A stretch of 64,000 nt of DNA, taken from contig QCPC01000004.1 in the NCBI GenBank assembly GCA_003212695.1, positions 1 through 64,000 on the forward strand, given 5' to 3'. The notes under the pieces were generated by a model that saw nothing but the letters and a program-made list of their open reading frames with translations, did not search any database and was not told where the DNA came from. The translations under genes were made by a program, and so were the position numbers. Origin of the DNA: Prochlorococcus sp. AG-436-C13. GTDB lineage: Bacteria > Cyanobacteriota > Cyanobacteriia > PCC-6307 > Cyanobiaceae. This document shows, in pieces, positions 19,933-30,391 of the stretch. The first letter of the stretch is position 1, and each line of letters opens with the position of its first letter.

Positions 19933-20042
19933 AATTAATTTGATTTTGTAATTAAAAATCAAATATGCTCTAACTCAAGAATTAAGCACAGAAAACTTAT
20001 ATTCAAAATATCTGAATATAATTCTCTATGCATCTATGAGAT

Positions 20043-20080
20043 GCTTTATTTTTCTAGATTTTCCTATGCAGTTGTCAAGG
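20043..20080 (-). repeat. 5' arm of the pre-23S processing stem
   Basis: The minus-strand reading CCTTGACAACTGCATAGGAA, then AATCTAGAAAAATAAAGC, is complementary to 16985-17031 on the far side of 23S. The match covers nearly all of its 38 bases. It is the upstream half of the stem that encloses 23S. Confidence 0.75.
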
Positions 20081-20117
20081 TTCTGCTGAATAAACTGATA
20101 TTTTTTCAAATATCAGT
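20066..20117 (-). promoter_or_regulatory. boxB-boxA-like antitermination element in the rRNA spacer
   Basis: In transcript sense a perfect 10-bp hairpin (ACTGATATTT/AAATATCAGT, 20094-20117, 4-base loop) precedes AGAACCTTGACAACTGCATA. The second part fits the boxA motif recognised by NusB/S10 in rRNA antitermination; the hairpin takes the boxB position. The function is inferred from placement and motif. Part of the boxA also forms the pre-23S stem. Confidence 0.6.
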
Positions 20118-20248
20118 GAGCCCAGCGTCTTATCAGCCAATTTAATAATTAATGGTTGACAGGAAGCTAGGTTCATTCAGAGGAACAACATCTAAATCAC
20201 ATTAACCAAATAACAATCTCCATACTGAGTTATCAGGTAGTTGATCAG

Positions 20249-20321
20249 TGGAGGTAAGCGGACTCGAACCGCTGACATCCTGCTTGCAAAGCAGGCGCTC
20301 TACCAACTGAGCTATACCCCC
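20249..20321 (-). tRNA. trnA: tRNA-Ala(TGC)
   Basis: A 73-base cloverleaf read on the minus strand: acceptor GGGGGTA/TACCTCC plus discriminator A, anticodon arm CCTGC TTTGCAA GCAGG with anticodon TGC, and T-loop GTTCGAGTC. Encoded in the 16S-23S spacer, next to tRNA-Ile. Confidence 0.97.
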
Positions 20322-20330
20322 AACAACGAA

Positions 20331-20404
<74 letters not shown>

Positions 20405-20576
20405 AGGAGAAAGTTTGTTGGGTGTGACCTAGACAAGTTTAGGAACTAAAACTGAAAACAAAATATAAGAATTACTTCCCATTTTTAGTTATCAATCTGA
20501 GGTACCGATCGACCTAAGGTGACAGGATTAAGGCCTAATATTTTAATCAGACATCATAATCAGTTTTGTCTCCCTG

Positions 20577-22058
<1,482 letters not shown>

Positions 22059-22690
22059 TGTAGATCAAACCCTATTGTTGAAAATTTATCATTTTCAACT
22101 CAGTCTGATTTGCTTTATCCACTTAATTAGCACTGGCGTACATAAAAAGTAGTTTCGGCCACCTTAGTTTTATAAGGGTTCAAAGAGTGCACTAAGAAAT
22201 ATTCTTTTGTGACTTTCCGAGATCTCAGATCCGGTCATTGCCTTCATCTTAAGAAATCTAGGAAACGGACGTGAAATCCATTTCACTAAATAAATCCAAA
22301 GTGTTAGCAATTAAATTTTTGACGGGACCTCACACTTTTATCGCATTTACATTCATCAATGCATATAACATTAATGAACGCGATAAAAGCATCAGTTCCT
22401 AAACTTTTTAGTTGTCCAGGTTCTACTTCAGCCATTGCTAAGAGGGCCTCAGCGATGTGATCATTGATCACTCTAGAAACCTACATCAACGCAAGGATTA
22501 CTCCTTTCATGATGTAAGGGCTCACTGACAAAGTCAAAGTCGAAACCTAGTTTTATCAAGAACCGTAAATCAGCTATAAAACCGATTCACATCCAGTCCC
22601 CAATTTTAAACTACTAACCCGTTTATGCGCAACAGAAAATTCTAAAAGTTTGCTCTAGATGATCTTGTTTTTCTTACCTAGTATAAAGAG
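22059..22690 (-). promoter_or_regulatory. rRNA operon leader and promoter region
   Basis: About 630 bases without a protein gene between the 16S 5' end and the region upstream of the invertase gene. It should hold the rRNA promoter and the 5' half of the pre-16S stem. A short inverted repeat supports the latter: CACCTTAG near 22160 matches CTAAGGTG near 20515 beyond the 16S 3' end. A large hairpin lies at 22335-22389. I cannot place the promoter exactly. Confidence 0.45.
22335..22389. repeat. Long imperfect hairpin in the rRNA leader
   Basis: The outer arms CTTTTATCGC and GCGATAAAAG are perfect inverted repeats of 10 bases. Inside, TTCAT/ATGAA and CAATG/CATT continue the pairing around an AT-rich loop. 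It stands about 280 bases upstream of 16S in transcript sense. It could be an antitermination or processing structure, or a terminator-like barrier. Confidence 0.55.
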
Positions 22691-22712
22691 AGCTTGTCAC
22701 AACAAGCTTTTT
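22682..22712 (+). promoter_or_regulatory. TATAAA element and leader hairpin upstream of the invertase gene
   Basis: TAGTATAAA ending at about 22687 resembles an extended -10 element. Immediately after it, AGCTTGT-CACA-ACAAGCT forms a perfect 7-bp stem followed by five T (22691-22712), ending 24 bases before the start codon. It could be a 5' UTR hairpin or a small intrinsic terminator. Which one is not decided by the sequence. Confidence 0.4.
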
Positions 22713-22736
22713 CGAATTGCATCAAAAAACACATAA

Positions 22737-24182
22737 ATGGCAGAAAGATTTAGTCAACAACGCCAAAGGGTTCGTCCTAATTCCAATGAAGAGGCAGTTA
22801 TAAAAAGGGCTAAAGAGCATTTTGAGCGTTCCTTAATCCAAATCAATGGTCATTTAGCTGGGAGTGTTGCAGCTCTTGAACATCCTGCAAACAATGATGC
22901 TCTCAATTACGGGGAAATCTTTTTGAGAGATAATGTACCAGTAATGATCTATTTATTAACTCAAAAGAGATATGACATAGTAAAAAAGTTCTTGACCGTA
23001 TGTCTTGATTTACAAAGTACTAGTTACCAAACTAGAGGGGTTTTCCCTACCAGTTTTGTAGAGGAAAATAATGAGCTTATTGCAGATTATGGCCAAAGAT
23101 CTATAGGAAGGATAACCTCAGCAGATGCAAGTTTATGGTGGCCAATTTTATGTTGGCTTTACGTAAGAAAAAGTAAAGACACAACATTTGGGATTAGTCA
23201 AAAAGTACAAAGAGGGATTCAATTACTTTTAGATCTAGTTTTGCATCCTACTTTTGAAGGTACACCAGTACTTTTTGTTCCTGACTGCTCCTTTATGATT
23301 GATCGCCCTATGGATGTATGGGGTGCGCCGTTAGAAGTAGAAGTACTTCTTTATGCATCTTTAAGTAGCTGCATAGAACTAATGGACCTAAGCAGCAAAC
23401 ATCAAGTGAGTAGACTTCTCGATCAAAGACTTCTTCTTACTAGGCAATGGGTTCATGATCTTAGGCAATTTCTTCTAAAGCATTACTGGGTAACAAGCAA
23501 AACCATGCAAGTTCTTAGGCGAAGACCTACTGAACAGTATGGAGAAGATCAACACCAAAACGAATTCAACGTTCAACCACAAATTGTTCCTTCATGGCTT
23601 CAAGACTGGCTGGAGAATAGAGGTGGATACCTTATAGGGAATATACGCACTGGCAGGCCAGACTTTCGCTTCTATAGCCTTGGAAACTCTCTTGCATGCA
23701 TGTTTGGAGTTTTAACAGCTCCTCAACAAAGAGCACTTTTTAGGCTTGTACTTCATAATCGAGAACATTTAATGGCTCAAATGCCTATGAGAATATGTCA
23801 TCCTCCTATGGAAATAGAAGAATGGCAAAACAAAACTGGTTCTGACCCCAAGAACTGGCCTTGGAGCTACCACAATGGTGGACACTGGCCAAGTATTCTT
23901 TGGTTCTTTGGAGCTTCGATTCTTTTACACGAACAAAGATTTCCAAAAGCAGATGTATTACTTATGGGTCAGATGAGATCTTTGCTAGAAGAATGTTATT
24001 GGAGTCAACTTAATCAATTACCTAAACAAAAATGGGCAGAATATTTTGATGGTCCTACAGGCACTTGGGTCGGTCAGCAATCAAGAACCTATCAGACATG
24101 GACTATTGTTGGATTTCTGCTTATGCATCACTTCTTAAAGGTATCTCCTAAGGATGTTGGAATGTTGGATTTAAATCAATAA
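22737..24182 (+). CDS. Alkaline/neutral invertase (GH100)
   Basis: 481 residues, normal for the family. It shows the GH100 (alpha/alpha)6-barrel blocks, such as NYGEIFLRDNVPVMIYLL near residue 58 with an acidic catalytic-region Asp, TSFVEENN, and the C-terminal DGPTGTWVGQQSRTYQTWT near 440. The enzyme hydrolyses sucrose to glucose and fructose in the cytoplasm. In picocyanobacteria that make sucrose or glucosylglycerate it would mobilise the compatible solute. Tail to tail with petD, 4 bp apart. ATG start. Confidence 0.94.
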   Translation: MAERFSQQRQRVRPNSNEEAVIKRAKEHFERSLIQINGHLAGSVAALEHPANNDALNYGEIFLRDNVPVMIYLLTQKRYDIVKKFLTVCLDLQSTSYQTRGVFPTSFVEENNELIADYGQRSIGRITSADASLWWPILCWLYVRKSKDTTFGISQKVQRGIQLLLDLVLHPTFEGTPVLFVPDCSFMIDRPMDVWGAPLEVEVLLYASLSSCIELMDLSSKHQVSRLLDQRLLLTRQWVHDLRQFLLKHYWVTSKTMQVLRRRPTEQYGEDQHQNEFNVQPQIVPSWLQDWLENRGGYLIGNIRTGRPDFRFYSLGNSLACMFGVLTAPQQRALFRLVLHNREHLMAQMPMRICHPPMEIEEWQNKTGSDPKNWPWSYHNGGHWPSILWFFGASILLHEQRFPKADVLLMGQMRSLLEECYWSQLNQLPKQKWAEYFDGPTGTWVGQQSRTYQTWTIVGFLLMHHFLKVSPKDVGMLDLNQ

Positions 24183-24186
24183 TTAT

Positions 24187-24669
24187 TCAAAAAAGGCCTA
24201 GAGTCAAAGACTTATCAATAGGAAGGGCTGCACCTATACCTAAATAAATAGTTAGTAAAGTTCCCAATAAGAAGAAGGTCATAGCTACAGGCCTTCTAAA
24301 AGGATTTGAGAACTTATTAACATTTTCTATAAATGGAATAAGAATTAAACCAAGCGGAATAAGCGTTTGCAATGCAATACCTAAAAGCTTATTAGGAACA
24401 ACCCTAAGTATTTGAAAAACCGGATATAAATACCACTCAGGAAGAATTTCCAAAGGAGTAGCAAAAGGATTGGCCTTATCTCCAAGGAAGGCAGGGTCTA
24501 ATACTGCAAGTCCTACAACACATGCAATAGTTCCAAGAATTACTACTGGAAATATATATAAAAGATCATTTGGCCAAGCAGGTTCACCGTAATAATTATG
24601 TCCCATTCCTTTCGCAAGCTTAGCCCTTAACTTTTGATCAGTTAAATCAGGTTTCTTAAGAGTAGACAT
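24187..24669 (-). CDS. petD: Cytochrome b6f complex subunit IV
   Basis: 160 residues with three membrane helices and the PetD hallmarks: [20 protein letters not shown] at the N-terminus and [13 protein letters not shown], which contains the PEWY motif of the quinol-oxidation site. It works with cytochrome b6 in plastoquinol oxidation in the thylakoid. It follows petB on the same strand with a 59-bp gap, the standard petB-petD order. Confidence 0.98.
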   Translation of the reverse strand: MSTLKKPDLTDQKLRAKLAKGMGHNYYGEPAWPNDLLYIFPVVILGTIACVVGLAVLDPAFLGDKANPFATPLEILPEWYLYPVFQILRVVPNKLLGIALQTLIPLGLILIPFIENVNKFSNPFRRPVAMTFFLLGTLLTIYLGIGAALPIDKSLTLGLF

Positions 24670-24728
24670 AAATAAAATTGGGATTAGTTAAGGAAAGGCA
24701 AACAAAAAATTAGAGATTTAATACTCAA

Positions 24729-25385
24729 TTACAAAGGTCCTGATATACCCTGCTTCCTTATCATAAGGAAGTGCATCAACATAAATATTGCCAATGTCCA
24801 AGGCAATACAAAAGTATGCAGACTATAAAAACGTGTAAGTGTTGTTTGGCCTACGCTTTCTCCTCCTCTAAGCAATTCAACCATAAAGTCGCCAACAACA
24901 GGGATTGCAGCTGGTACTCCCGATACAATCTTTACAGCCCAATATCCAACTTGATCCCAAGGTAATGAATATCCAGTAACTCCAAATGCAACAGTTATTA
25001 CCGCCATCACAACACCTGTAACCCATGTAAGTTCTCTTGGCCTTTTGAATCCACCTGTCAAATAAACTCTAAAAACATGCAAAATAAGCATTAGTACCAT
25101 CATGGAAGCACTCCAACGATGGACTGATCTAATAAGCCAGCCAAAACTAACGTCAGTCATTAGATAGCTGACAGAGTTATATGCTTCTGTAACGGTTGGC
25201 TTATAATAAAAAGTCATTGCAAAACCAGTTGCAAATTGAATTAAGAAGCACACTAGTGTGATGCCTCCAAGACAATAAAAGATGTTTACATGAGGAGGTA
25301 CGTATTTTGAAGTGACATCATCTGCGATGTCTTGTATTTCAAGTCGTTCCTGGAACCAGTCGTAGACAGGTGAGGAGTTCGCCAT
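24729..25385 (-). CDS. petB: Cytochrome b6
   Basis: 218 residues and four membrane helices. His pairs for the two b hemes lie in [19 protein letters not shown] and in [20 protein letters not shown]. Cys38 (IFYCLGGI) corresponds to Cys35 of other cyanobacteria, which holds heme c-n covalently. It is the core electron-transfer subunit of the b6f complex. ATG start, divergent from ctpA with 58 bp between start codons. Confidence 0.98.
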   Translation of the reverse strand: MANSSPVYDWFQERLEIQDIADDVTSKYVPPHVNIFYCLGGITLVCFLIQFATGFAMTFYYKPTVTEAYNSVSYLMTDVSFGWLIRSVHRWSASMMVLMLILHVFRVYLTGGFKRPRELTWVTGVVMAVITVAFGVTGYSLPWDQVGYWAVKIVSGVPAAIPVVGDFMVELLRGGESVGQTTLTRFYSLHTFVLPWTLAIFMLMHFLMIRKQGISGPL

Positions 25386-25443
25386 TGAATCAGATGAACT
25401 TAATAACTAATAAGAACAGTGTACTGAATGTGCCCCATGGTTC

Positions 25444-26784
25444 GTGCAATTGATTAATCCAATGCTTCCAACTGTAAAAACCTGTTCAAAAAAAATCAGG
25501 CAATTTTTTGCTTGTTTAATCAGTTTTGCATTGATCATACTGATAAGCACAGAGCCACTTTTCGCGTTAAACGATGGCCAAGAGCTGATTTTAGAAACTT
25601 GGAATATCGTAAATGAAGGGTTCTTAAATCCTGACAAGTTTAATGAAGTTCAATGGAAGCGATTAAGGCAACAAGCTCTTGAAAAACCAATTACAACATC
25701 AGATGAAGCATATTCAGCTATTGAATCAATGCTATTACCTCTTGGAGATCCATATACAAGACTTTTAAAACCTAATGATTTTAAAGCTTTAAAAGAAAGC
25801 AATATTGGAAGCGAAATTAATGGGGTTGGCCTTCAACTAGGAGCCAGAAATGATGATGGTGAGATTGTAGTCATAGCTCCTCTTGAAGGTTCACCTGCTG
25901 CAGATGCAGGAATTTCTAGTGGGTCAATTCTTCTGAAAGTTCAAAATGAATCACCCAAAAAGCTTGGACTAGAAGCAACAGCTTCTAAGCTAAGAGGTGA
26001 AACAGGATCAAAAGTATTAATTGAAATCCAATCTCCAGAGGATGAAATAAAAGAAATCATTCTTGAACGAAGAAGTGTTGATTTAAGACCAGTAAGAACA
26101 AAAAGAATCCGAACAGAAAATCATACCCTTGGATATCTTAGAATTACACAATTCAGCGAAGGGGTCCCAGACCAAGTAGAGGAAGCCCTAAAAGAACTTT
26201 CAGAGAAAGAAATAGAAGGAATTGTATTAGATTTAAGAAACAATTCAGGTGGACTAGTAAGCTCTGGACTTGCAGTTGCAGATGCTTTCCTAAGTGAAAA
26301 ACCAATAGTAGAAACTAAAAGTCGTTACGAAATCAATGATCCTATACCTTCTAATAAAGAAACCCTTTATGAAGGTCCTTTAGTAACTCTTGTAAATGGT
26401 GGTACTGCAAGTGCTAGCGAAATACTTGCTGGAGCTTTACAAGATAATGAAAGATCACTCTTATTAGGTAAACGAACATTTGGTAAAGGACTTATCCAAA
26501 CTCTTACGAATTTAAGTGATGGCAGTGGTTTGGCAGTTACAGTAGCTAGCTACCTAACCCCCTCAGGAAGAGATATACAGAATTTAGGCATCGAGCCAGA
26601 TAGAAATCTAGAATTACCAGAGCCTTTAAACCCTGGAGGAGCAGAAGATCGCTGGCTAATTGATGCTGAACTATTTATGGAAGCAAACCTCGATCTTCAA
26701 GAAAACTCTGAAGAAATTAAAACTACCGAAGAAGCAACTTCTGAATCATCTGATGAATTAATGATTAGCCCTCAAACTGAATAA
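25444..26784 (+). CDS. ctpA: Carboxyl-terminal processing protease
   Basis: 446 residues from GTG 25444 (ATG 25462 is an alternative). A signal peptide covers about 15-40 (FFACLISFALIILISTEPLFA), directing export to the lumen or periplasm. A PDZ domain follows (about 105-190), then the S41 peptidase core with catalytic Ser in NGGTASASEILAGAL (about 318-333) and Lys in GKRTFGKGLIQT. CtpA cuts the C-terminal extension of D1 (PsbA) so that the Mn cluster can assemble. There are several CtpA paralogues in cyanobacteria, so the exact substrate is inferred. The C-terminal tail is acidic. Confidence 0.92.
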   Translation: MQLINPMLPTVKTCSKKIRQFFACLISFALIILISTEPLFALNDGQELILETWNIVNEGFLNPDKFNEVQWKRLRQQALEKPITTSDEAYSAIESMLLPLGDPYTRLLKPNDFKALKESNIGSEINGVGLQLGARNDDGEIVVIAPLEGSPAADAGISSGSILLKVQNESPKKLGLEATASKLRGETGSKVLIEIQSPEDEIKEIILERRSVDLRPVRTKRIRTENHTLGYLRITQFSEGVPDQVEEALKELSEKEIEGIVLDLRNNSGGLVSSGLAVADAFLSEKPIVETKSRYEINDPIPSNKETLYEGPLVTLVNGGTASASEILAGALQDNERSLLLGKRTFGKGLIQTLTNLSDGSGLAVTVASYLTPSGRDIQNLGIEPDRNLELPEPLNPGGAEDRWLIDAELFMEANLDLQENSEEIKTTEEATSESSDELMISPQTE

Positions 26785-26795
26785 ATTAATAATTG

Positions 26796-28061
26796 ATGGC
26801 AAAAAGAACTTATTACGACCCGATTCATCAAGGAATAAGCCTTAATGACAAAATACCTGAAGAAAAAATGATAATAAATCTAATAGATTTATATCCTTTT
26901 CAGCGTCTTAGGAGAATAAAACAACTAGGTCCAGCATCATTAACTTTTCATGGTTCTGAATCCAGCCGCTTCAGTCATTCTCTAGGAGTATTTCATATTG
27001 CAAGAAGAGCTTTCAACAAAATATTGCAAATAAATCCGGAATTAGCTGAGTTTAGAGGACTCTTGTATGCATCCACACTTTTACATGACATCGGTCATGG
27101 TCCCTTAAGTCATACAAGTGAGGAAATGTTTGGAATAAAGCATGAATATTGGTCAGCAAAAATAATTAGAGAGCATCCAGAGATATCCTATTGTTTAAAT
27201 AGTTTAAATAATTCACTAAATTCTTCAGTAGCTGATCTTTTAGAGGGTAAACAAATTAGTTGCAAGTTAATACAAACATTAGTGAGCAGTCAACTTGATT
27301 GTGATCGTCTTGATTATCTAATAAGAGACAGTCAAAATAGTGGAATGAGCTTTGGGAATATTGATTTAGAAAGGATTCTTTCTGCGCTCACACTTGCACC
27401 AGACGGAGACCTAGCAATTGACCCCAAAGGTCTTCTTGCAGTAGAGCACTATTTAGTTGTTAGGAATTTAATGTATAGAAGTATTTATAATCATCGATTA
27501 AATGAGGTTTGCAATTGGATGCTCGAGAAGATTGTTCAAACTGCAAGAGAATTAGGACCTAAAAGAGTTTGGTCAGATAATTGCTTATATCAGTGGCTAT
27601 GGGACCCAAAAAATATAACCCTAAAAACATTCCTAGCAAATGATGATCCAAGAACTATGTATCATCTTGCCAGATGGAAAGAGGATGCACCAGATCGATT
27701 AAAAGGTTTATGTGAAAGATTTTTAAATAGAAGACTTTTAAAAGCAATTAATATTGAACATCTAAATATTGAATACCAATTAGAAGCTCTTTCAATAGCA
27801 AGGAAGCTTACACAAGAAAGTGGTCAAGATCCAGAGTTATATTGCGGTATAAGGCATAATAAGTTCTTTGGTTATTATCCTTATAAAAGTGGCCTAAGAA
27901 TATGGGATGGTGAAAACCTAAAAGCACTTGAGAATAATTCATTATTAATTGAAAGATTAATAAACCCATCTAATACTGCATGGCTAATATATCCCAAATT
28001 AATTAACGACGCGCTAAAAAATAAGCTCATTGAATTAAGAGAATCACAAAAATATAGTTAA
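26796..28061 (+). CDS. HD-domain phosphohydrolase (dNTPase-like)
   Basis: 421 residues from ATG 26796, one codon after a TTG. The metal site of the HD superfamily is visible: H61 (SRFSHSLGV), H97-D98 (STLLHDIGHGPLSH) and a distal Asp in LVSSQLDCDRLDYLIRDS. This arrangement is typical of the SAMHD1/YwfO-like branch, which removes triphosphate from dNTPs. The substrate is inferred. It begins 11 bp after ctpA stops, and minC starts 8 bp after its own stop, so all three are probably co-transcribed. Confidence 0.9.
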   Translation: MAKRTYYDPIHQGISLNDKIPEEKMIINLIDLYPFQRLRRIKQLGPASLTFHGSESSRFSHSLGVFHIARRAFNKILQINPELAEFRGLLYASTLLHDIGHGPLSHTSEEMFGIKHEYWSAKIIREHPEISYCLNSLNNSLNSSVADLLEGKQISCKLIQTLVSSQLDCDRLDYLIRDSQNSGMSFGNIDLERILSALTLAPDGDLAIDPKGLLAVEHYLVVRNLMYRSIYNHRLNEVCNWMLEKIVQTARELGPKRVWSDNCLYQWLWDPKNITLKTFLANDDPRTMYHLARWKEDAPDRLKGLCERFLNRRLLKAINIEHLNIEYQLEALSIARKLTQESGQDPELYCGIRHNKFFGYYPYKSGLRIWDGENLKALENNSLLIERLINPSNTAWLIYPKLINDALKNKLIELRESQKYS

Positions 28062-28069
28062 TTATTTAA

Positions 28070-28732
28070 ATGGCCATTAATTATCAAAATAAAAAAATAT
28101 GTTTTCACAAAGATTTAGGGAAAGATTGGCATAGAGAATTCGAGGATCTTATTATCAAGAAAGATGAAAGAGCTATTGAGCTTGACTGCGGAGAGTGTAA
28201 ATTAAATTGTTACGATATCGACTATATAAAAACTTTATGCATCGATAAAAATATAGAAATAATATCTCTTGTTTCACAAAATATAAAAACAATTATCAGT
28301 GCGTCTTCTTTAGGACTAAATACAACTCTAAGGCTAAATAAAAACATAAACAAAAACACCGCGGAATTAGCATATTCTTATAAAGATATACATAATGATA
28401 AAAGTACTAAATTTCATAAAGGTACTCTTAGGGCAGGAGAGGTACTAGAAACGAATAACGATTTATTAGTAGTTGGAGACGTGAATCCTGGAGCCAAAGT
28501 TATTGCTGGTGGAAATATAATGATTTGGGGAAGACTTCTTGGTATAGCTCATGCAGGAAGCAAAGGAAATACATCTGCCTCAATAACTGCTCTTCAACTT
28601 AGGCCAGTTCAATTAAGAATTGCCAAGAAAGTTGCTCGTGGGCCAAAAGAAAAGCCTGAAGAAGGGTTTACGGAAGAAGCACTAATTGAAGACGATATAA
28701 TTGTCATAAAACCAGCAAGAACTACAAAATAA
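28070..28732 (+). CDS. minC: Septum site-determining protein MinC
   Basis: 220 residues. The N-terminal domain is divergent. The C-terminal right-handed beta-helix is clear (about 122-205: LRAGEVLETNNDLLVVGDVN, then PGAKVIAGGNIMIWGRLLG and AHAGSKGN). MinC blocks FtsZ polymerisation away from midcell when recruited to the membrane by MinD. It precedes minD by 138 bp, and minE follows minD. Confidence 0.95.
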   Translation: MAINYQNKKICFHKDLGKDWHREFEDLIIKKDERAIELDCGECKLNCYDIDYIKTLCIDKNIEIISLVSQNIKTIISASSLGLNTTLRLNKNINKNTAELAYSYKDIHNDKSTKFHKGTLRAGEVLETNNDLLVVGDVNPGAKVIAGGNIMIWGRLLGIAHAGSKGNTSASITALQLRPVQLRIAKKVARGPKEKPEEGFTEEALIEDDIIVIKPARTTK

Positions 28733-28870
28733 AAATTCAACGTCTGTCTGCATTAAGCTAGCTATAACAAGAAAAAAACGAATAATTACCTAACTCAAGC
28801 ATTTTTTTGAAAAAATTCTGATTGCTATTAGATGAAATCGAACTAATATTATTCAACTTCGAAGAGGTCC

Positions 28871-29686
28871 GTGACGTCAGATACTCGAGTGATCCTTATC
28901 TGCTCTGGGAAAGGAGGTGTTGGTAAAACAACTCTTACAGCAAATCTAGGAATTTCTCTAGCCCGAAAAGGTTCCCCAACAGCAGTCCTAGATGCTGATT
29001 TTGGCTTACGCAATTTAGATCTATTACTAGGTCTAGAGAATAGAATTGTTTATACCGCGCAAGAAGTGCTTGAAGAAACTTGTCGCTTAGATCAAGCATT
29101 AGTAAAACATAAGCAAGAACCCAACTTATCTCTATTGCCAGCTGGAAATCCTAGGATGCTTGATTGGCTAAAGCCTGAAGACATGAAAAAAATAGTAGGC
29201 ATGCTAAGCGAGCAATTTCAATACGTCTTAATTGACTGTCCAGCTGGGGTTGAGGATGGCTTCAGAAATGCTGTTGCAGCCTCCAAAGAAGCAATTATTG
29301 TTACCAACCCTGAGGTATCTGCAGTTAGAGATGCAGACCGAGTAATCGGCCTATTAAATACAAATGATATTAAACCAGTCCAATTAGTTCTTAATAGGGT
29401 TCGTCCAAAAATGATGGAGAGCCAAGAGATGTTATCTATAGATGATGTAACAGATATTCTTGCCCTACCATTGCTTGGACTGGTTCTAGAAGATGAGCAA
29501 GTAATTGTTAGTACTAATAGAGGAGAGCCTTTAACTCTTATTGGCAGCCAGTCACCAGCAGCAAGATGTTATTCAAATATTGCAGGTCGTCTTCAAGGAG
29601 AAGAAATACCTCTGATTGACCCTTCTCAAGAAGGCAATGGACTTGGTGACAAATTCCGTCGTTTGATGCAAACAAAAATTTTCTAA
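28871..29686 (+). CDS. minD: Septum site-determining ATPase MinD
   Basis: 271 residues from GTG 28871. It has a deviant Walker A motif with the signature lysine (ICSGKGGVGKTTLTANLG), VLDADFGLRNLD (switch region) and YVLIDCPAGVEDGF (Walker B). It ends with the amphipathic membrane-targeting helix GDKFRRLMQTKIF. MinD binds the membrane in its ATP form and carries MinC, while MinE triggers hydrolysis. minE begins 9 bp after the stop. Confidence 0.98.
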   Translation: MTSDTRVILICSGKGGVGKTTLTANLGISLARKGSPTAVLDADFGLRNLDLLLGLENRIVYTAQEVLEETCRLDQALVKHKQEPNLSLLPAGNPRMLDWLKPEDMKKIVGMLSEQFQYVLIDCPAGVEDGFRNAVAASKEAIIVTNPEVSAVRDADRVIGLLNTNDIKPVQLVLNRVRPKMMESQEMLSIDDVTDILALPLLGLVLEDEQVIVSTNRGEPLTLIGSQSPAARCYSNIAGRLQGEEIPLIDPSQEGNGLGDKFRRLMQTKIF

Positions 29687-29695
29687 AAAATCACA

Positions 29696-30049
29696 ATGAC
29701 CCTAAGAGACATTTTAAACAAATTATTAGGTAGACAGCCTGCTAGCGCAGCGAAGGCTCGTGAAAGGCTTCAACTTGTTTTAGCGCATGACAGAACCGAT
29801 TTAAGCCCAGATCTTTTAGAACAAATGAGAGAGGAAATATTAGCAGTGGTAGCCAAATATGTAGAGATTGACTTTGAAGGTGGAGAAGTGAGTTTAGAAA
29901 CAGAAGATAGAATGACCGCATTGGTAGCGAATCTTCCAATCAAACGGACTTTGAATGGGGAAATTAAACTAAAAGAAAAAGAATCAAGTAGCTCATCAGA
30001 AAAAAATCATGAGAAAAAAAACAATCTTTCTGAACAAGCATCTGTTTAA
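29696..30049 (+). CDS. minE: Cell division topological specificity factor MinE
   Basis: 117 residues, longer than E. coli MinE (88) because of a charged C-terminal tail. It has the N-terminal [20 protein letters not shown] membrane and MinD-contact helix, [11 protein letters not shown] and the [14 protein letters not shown] beta strand. It stimulates MinD ATPase and drives pole-to-pole oscillation or zonation. It completes the minCDE operon. Confidence 0.95.
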   Translation: MTLRDILNKLLGRQPASAAKARERLQLVLAHDRTDLSPDLLEQMREEILAVVAKYVEIDFEGGEVSLETEDRMTALVANLPIKRTLNGEIKLKEKESSSSSEKNHEKKNNLSEQASV

Positions 30050-30120
30050 AAAATTAAAGCCTTAAAACCAAAAAAAATATTGGAAAAAATCAACTATTAC
30101 ACTAATGTATATGGACTAAT

Positions 30121-30192
30121 GCCGGCTTAGCTCAGCGGTAGAGCAGCGCTTTTGTAAAGCGAAGGTCATCAGTTCAAATCTGTTAGCCGGCA
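30121..30192 (+). tRNA. trnT: tRNA-Thr(TGT)
   Basis: 72 bases. The acceptor stem GCCGGCT/AGCCGGC carries discriminator A, the D-arm is GCTC..GAGC, the anticodon loop TTTGTAA gives anticodon TGT, and the T-arm is CAG TTCAAAT CTG. It lies 71 bp after minE and is intact, unlike the tRNA-Thr(GGT) remnant at 4249. Confidence 0.97.
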
Positions 30193-30210
30193 TCACATCA
30201 ATTAATCCTT

Positions 30211-30387
30211 TCAATCATTCAAATCCCTTCCAAAATTGTTTGATGAAAAAATCCATAAAGTAAACAATATTATCAATAAAGGAATAATCCTAAGTTCGAA
30301 AATCTCTGTGCTAACAACAATTGCTGGAGTAAATATCCAATGGAATCCTGCTTGAAGTATTACAAGCAAAATAGCAATCCAAATCAT
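30211..30387 (-). CDS. Small two-helix membrane protein, 58 aa
   Basis: A 58-residue frame whose ATG (30385-30387) lies 4 bp after the tsaC stop, so it is probably the last gene of the prmC-tsaC transcript. The sequence has two hydrophobic segments (about 2-24, including FHWIFTPAIVV, and 32-48) separated by a short acidic turn, and ends with a polar tail. It is easily missed by length cut-offs. Coding potential is supported by tight spacing and clean hydrophobic periodicity. Function unknown. Confidence 0.6.
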   Translation of the reverse strand: MIWIAILLVILQAGFHWIFTPAIVVSTEIFELRIIPLLIILFTLWIFSSNNFGRDLND

Positions 30388-30391
30388 TGTT

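Larger units (their letters stand above)
19933..20248 (-). other. 23S upstream spacer (ITS part 2)
   Basis: About 316 bases between tRNA-Ala and 23S. It contains a small AT hairpin beside the 23S 5' end (TTTGATTTT/AAAATCAAA, 19939-19963), the 5' arm of the pre-23S stem (20043-20080) and a hairpin plus boxA-like motif (20066-20117). No gene is present. Confidence 0.7.
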
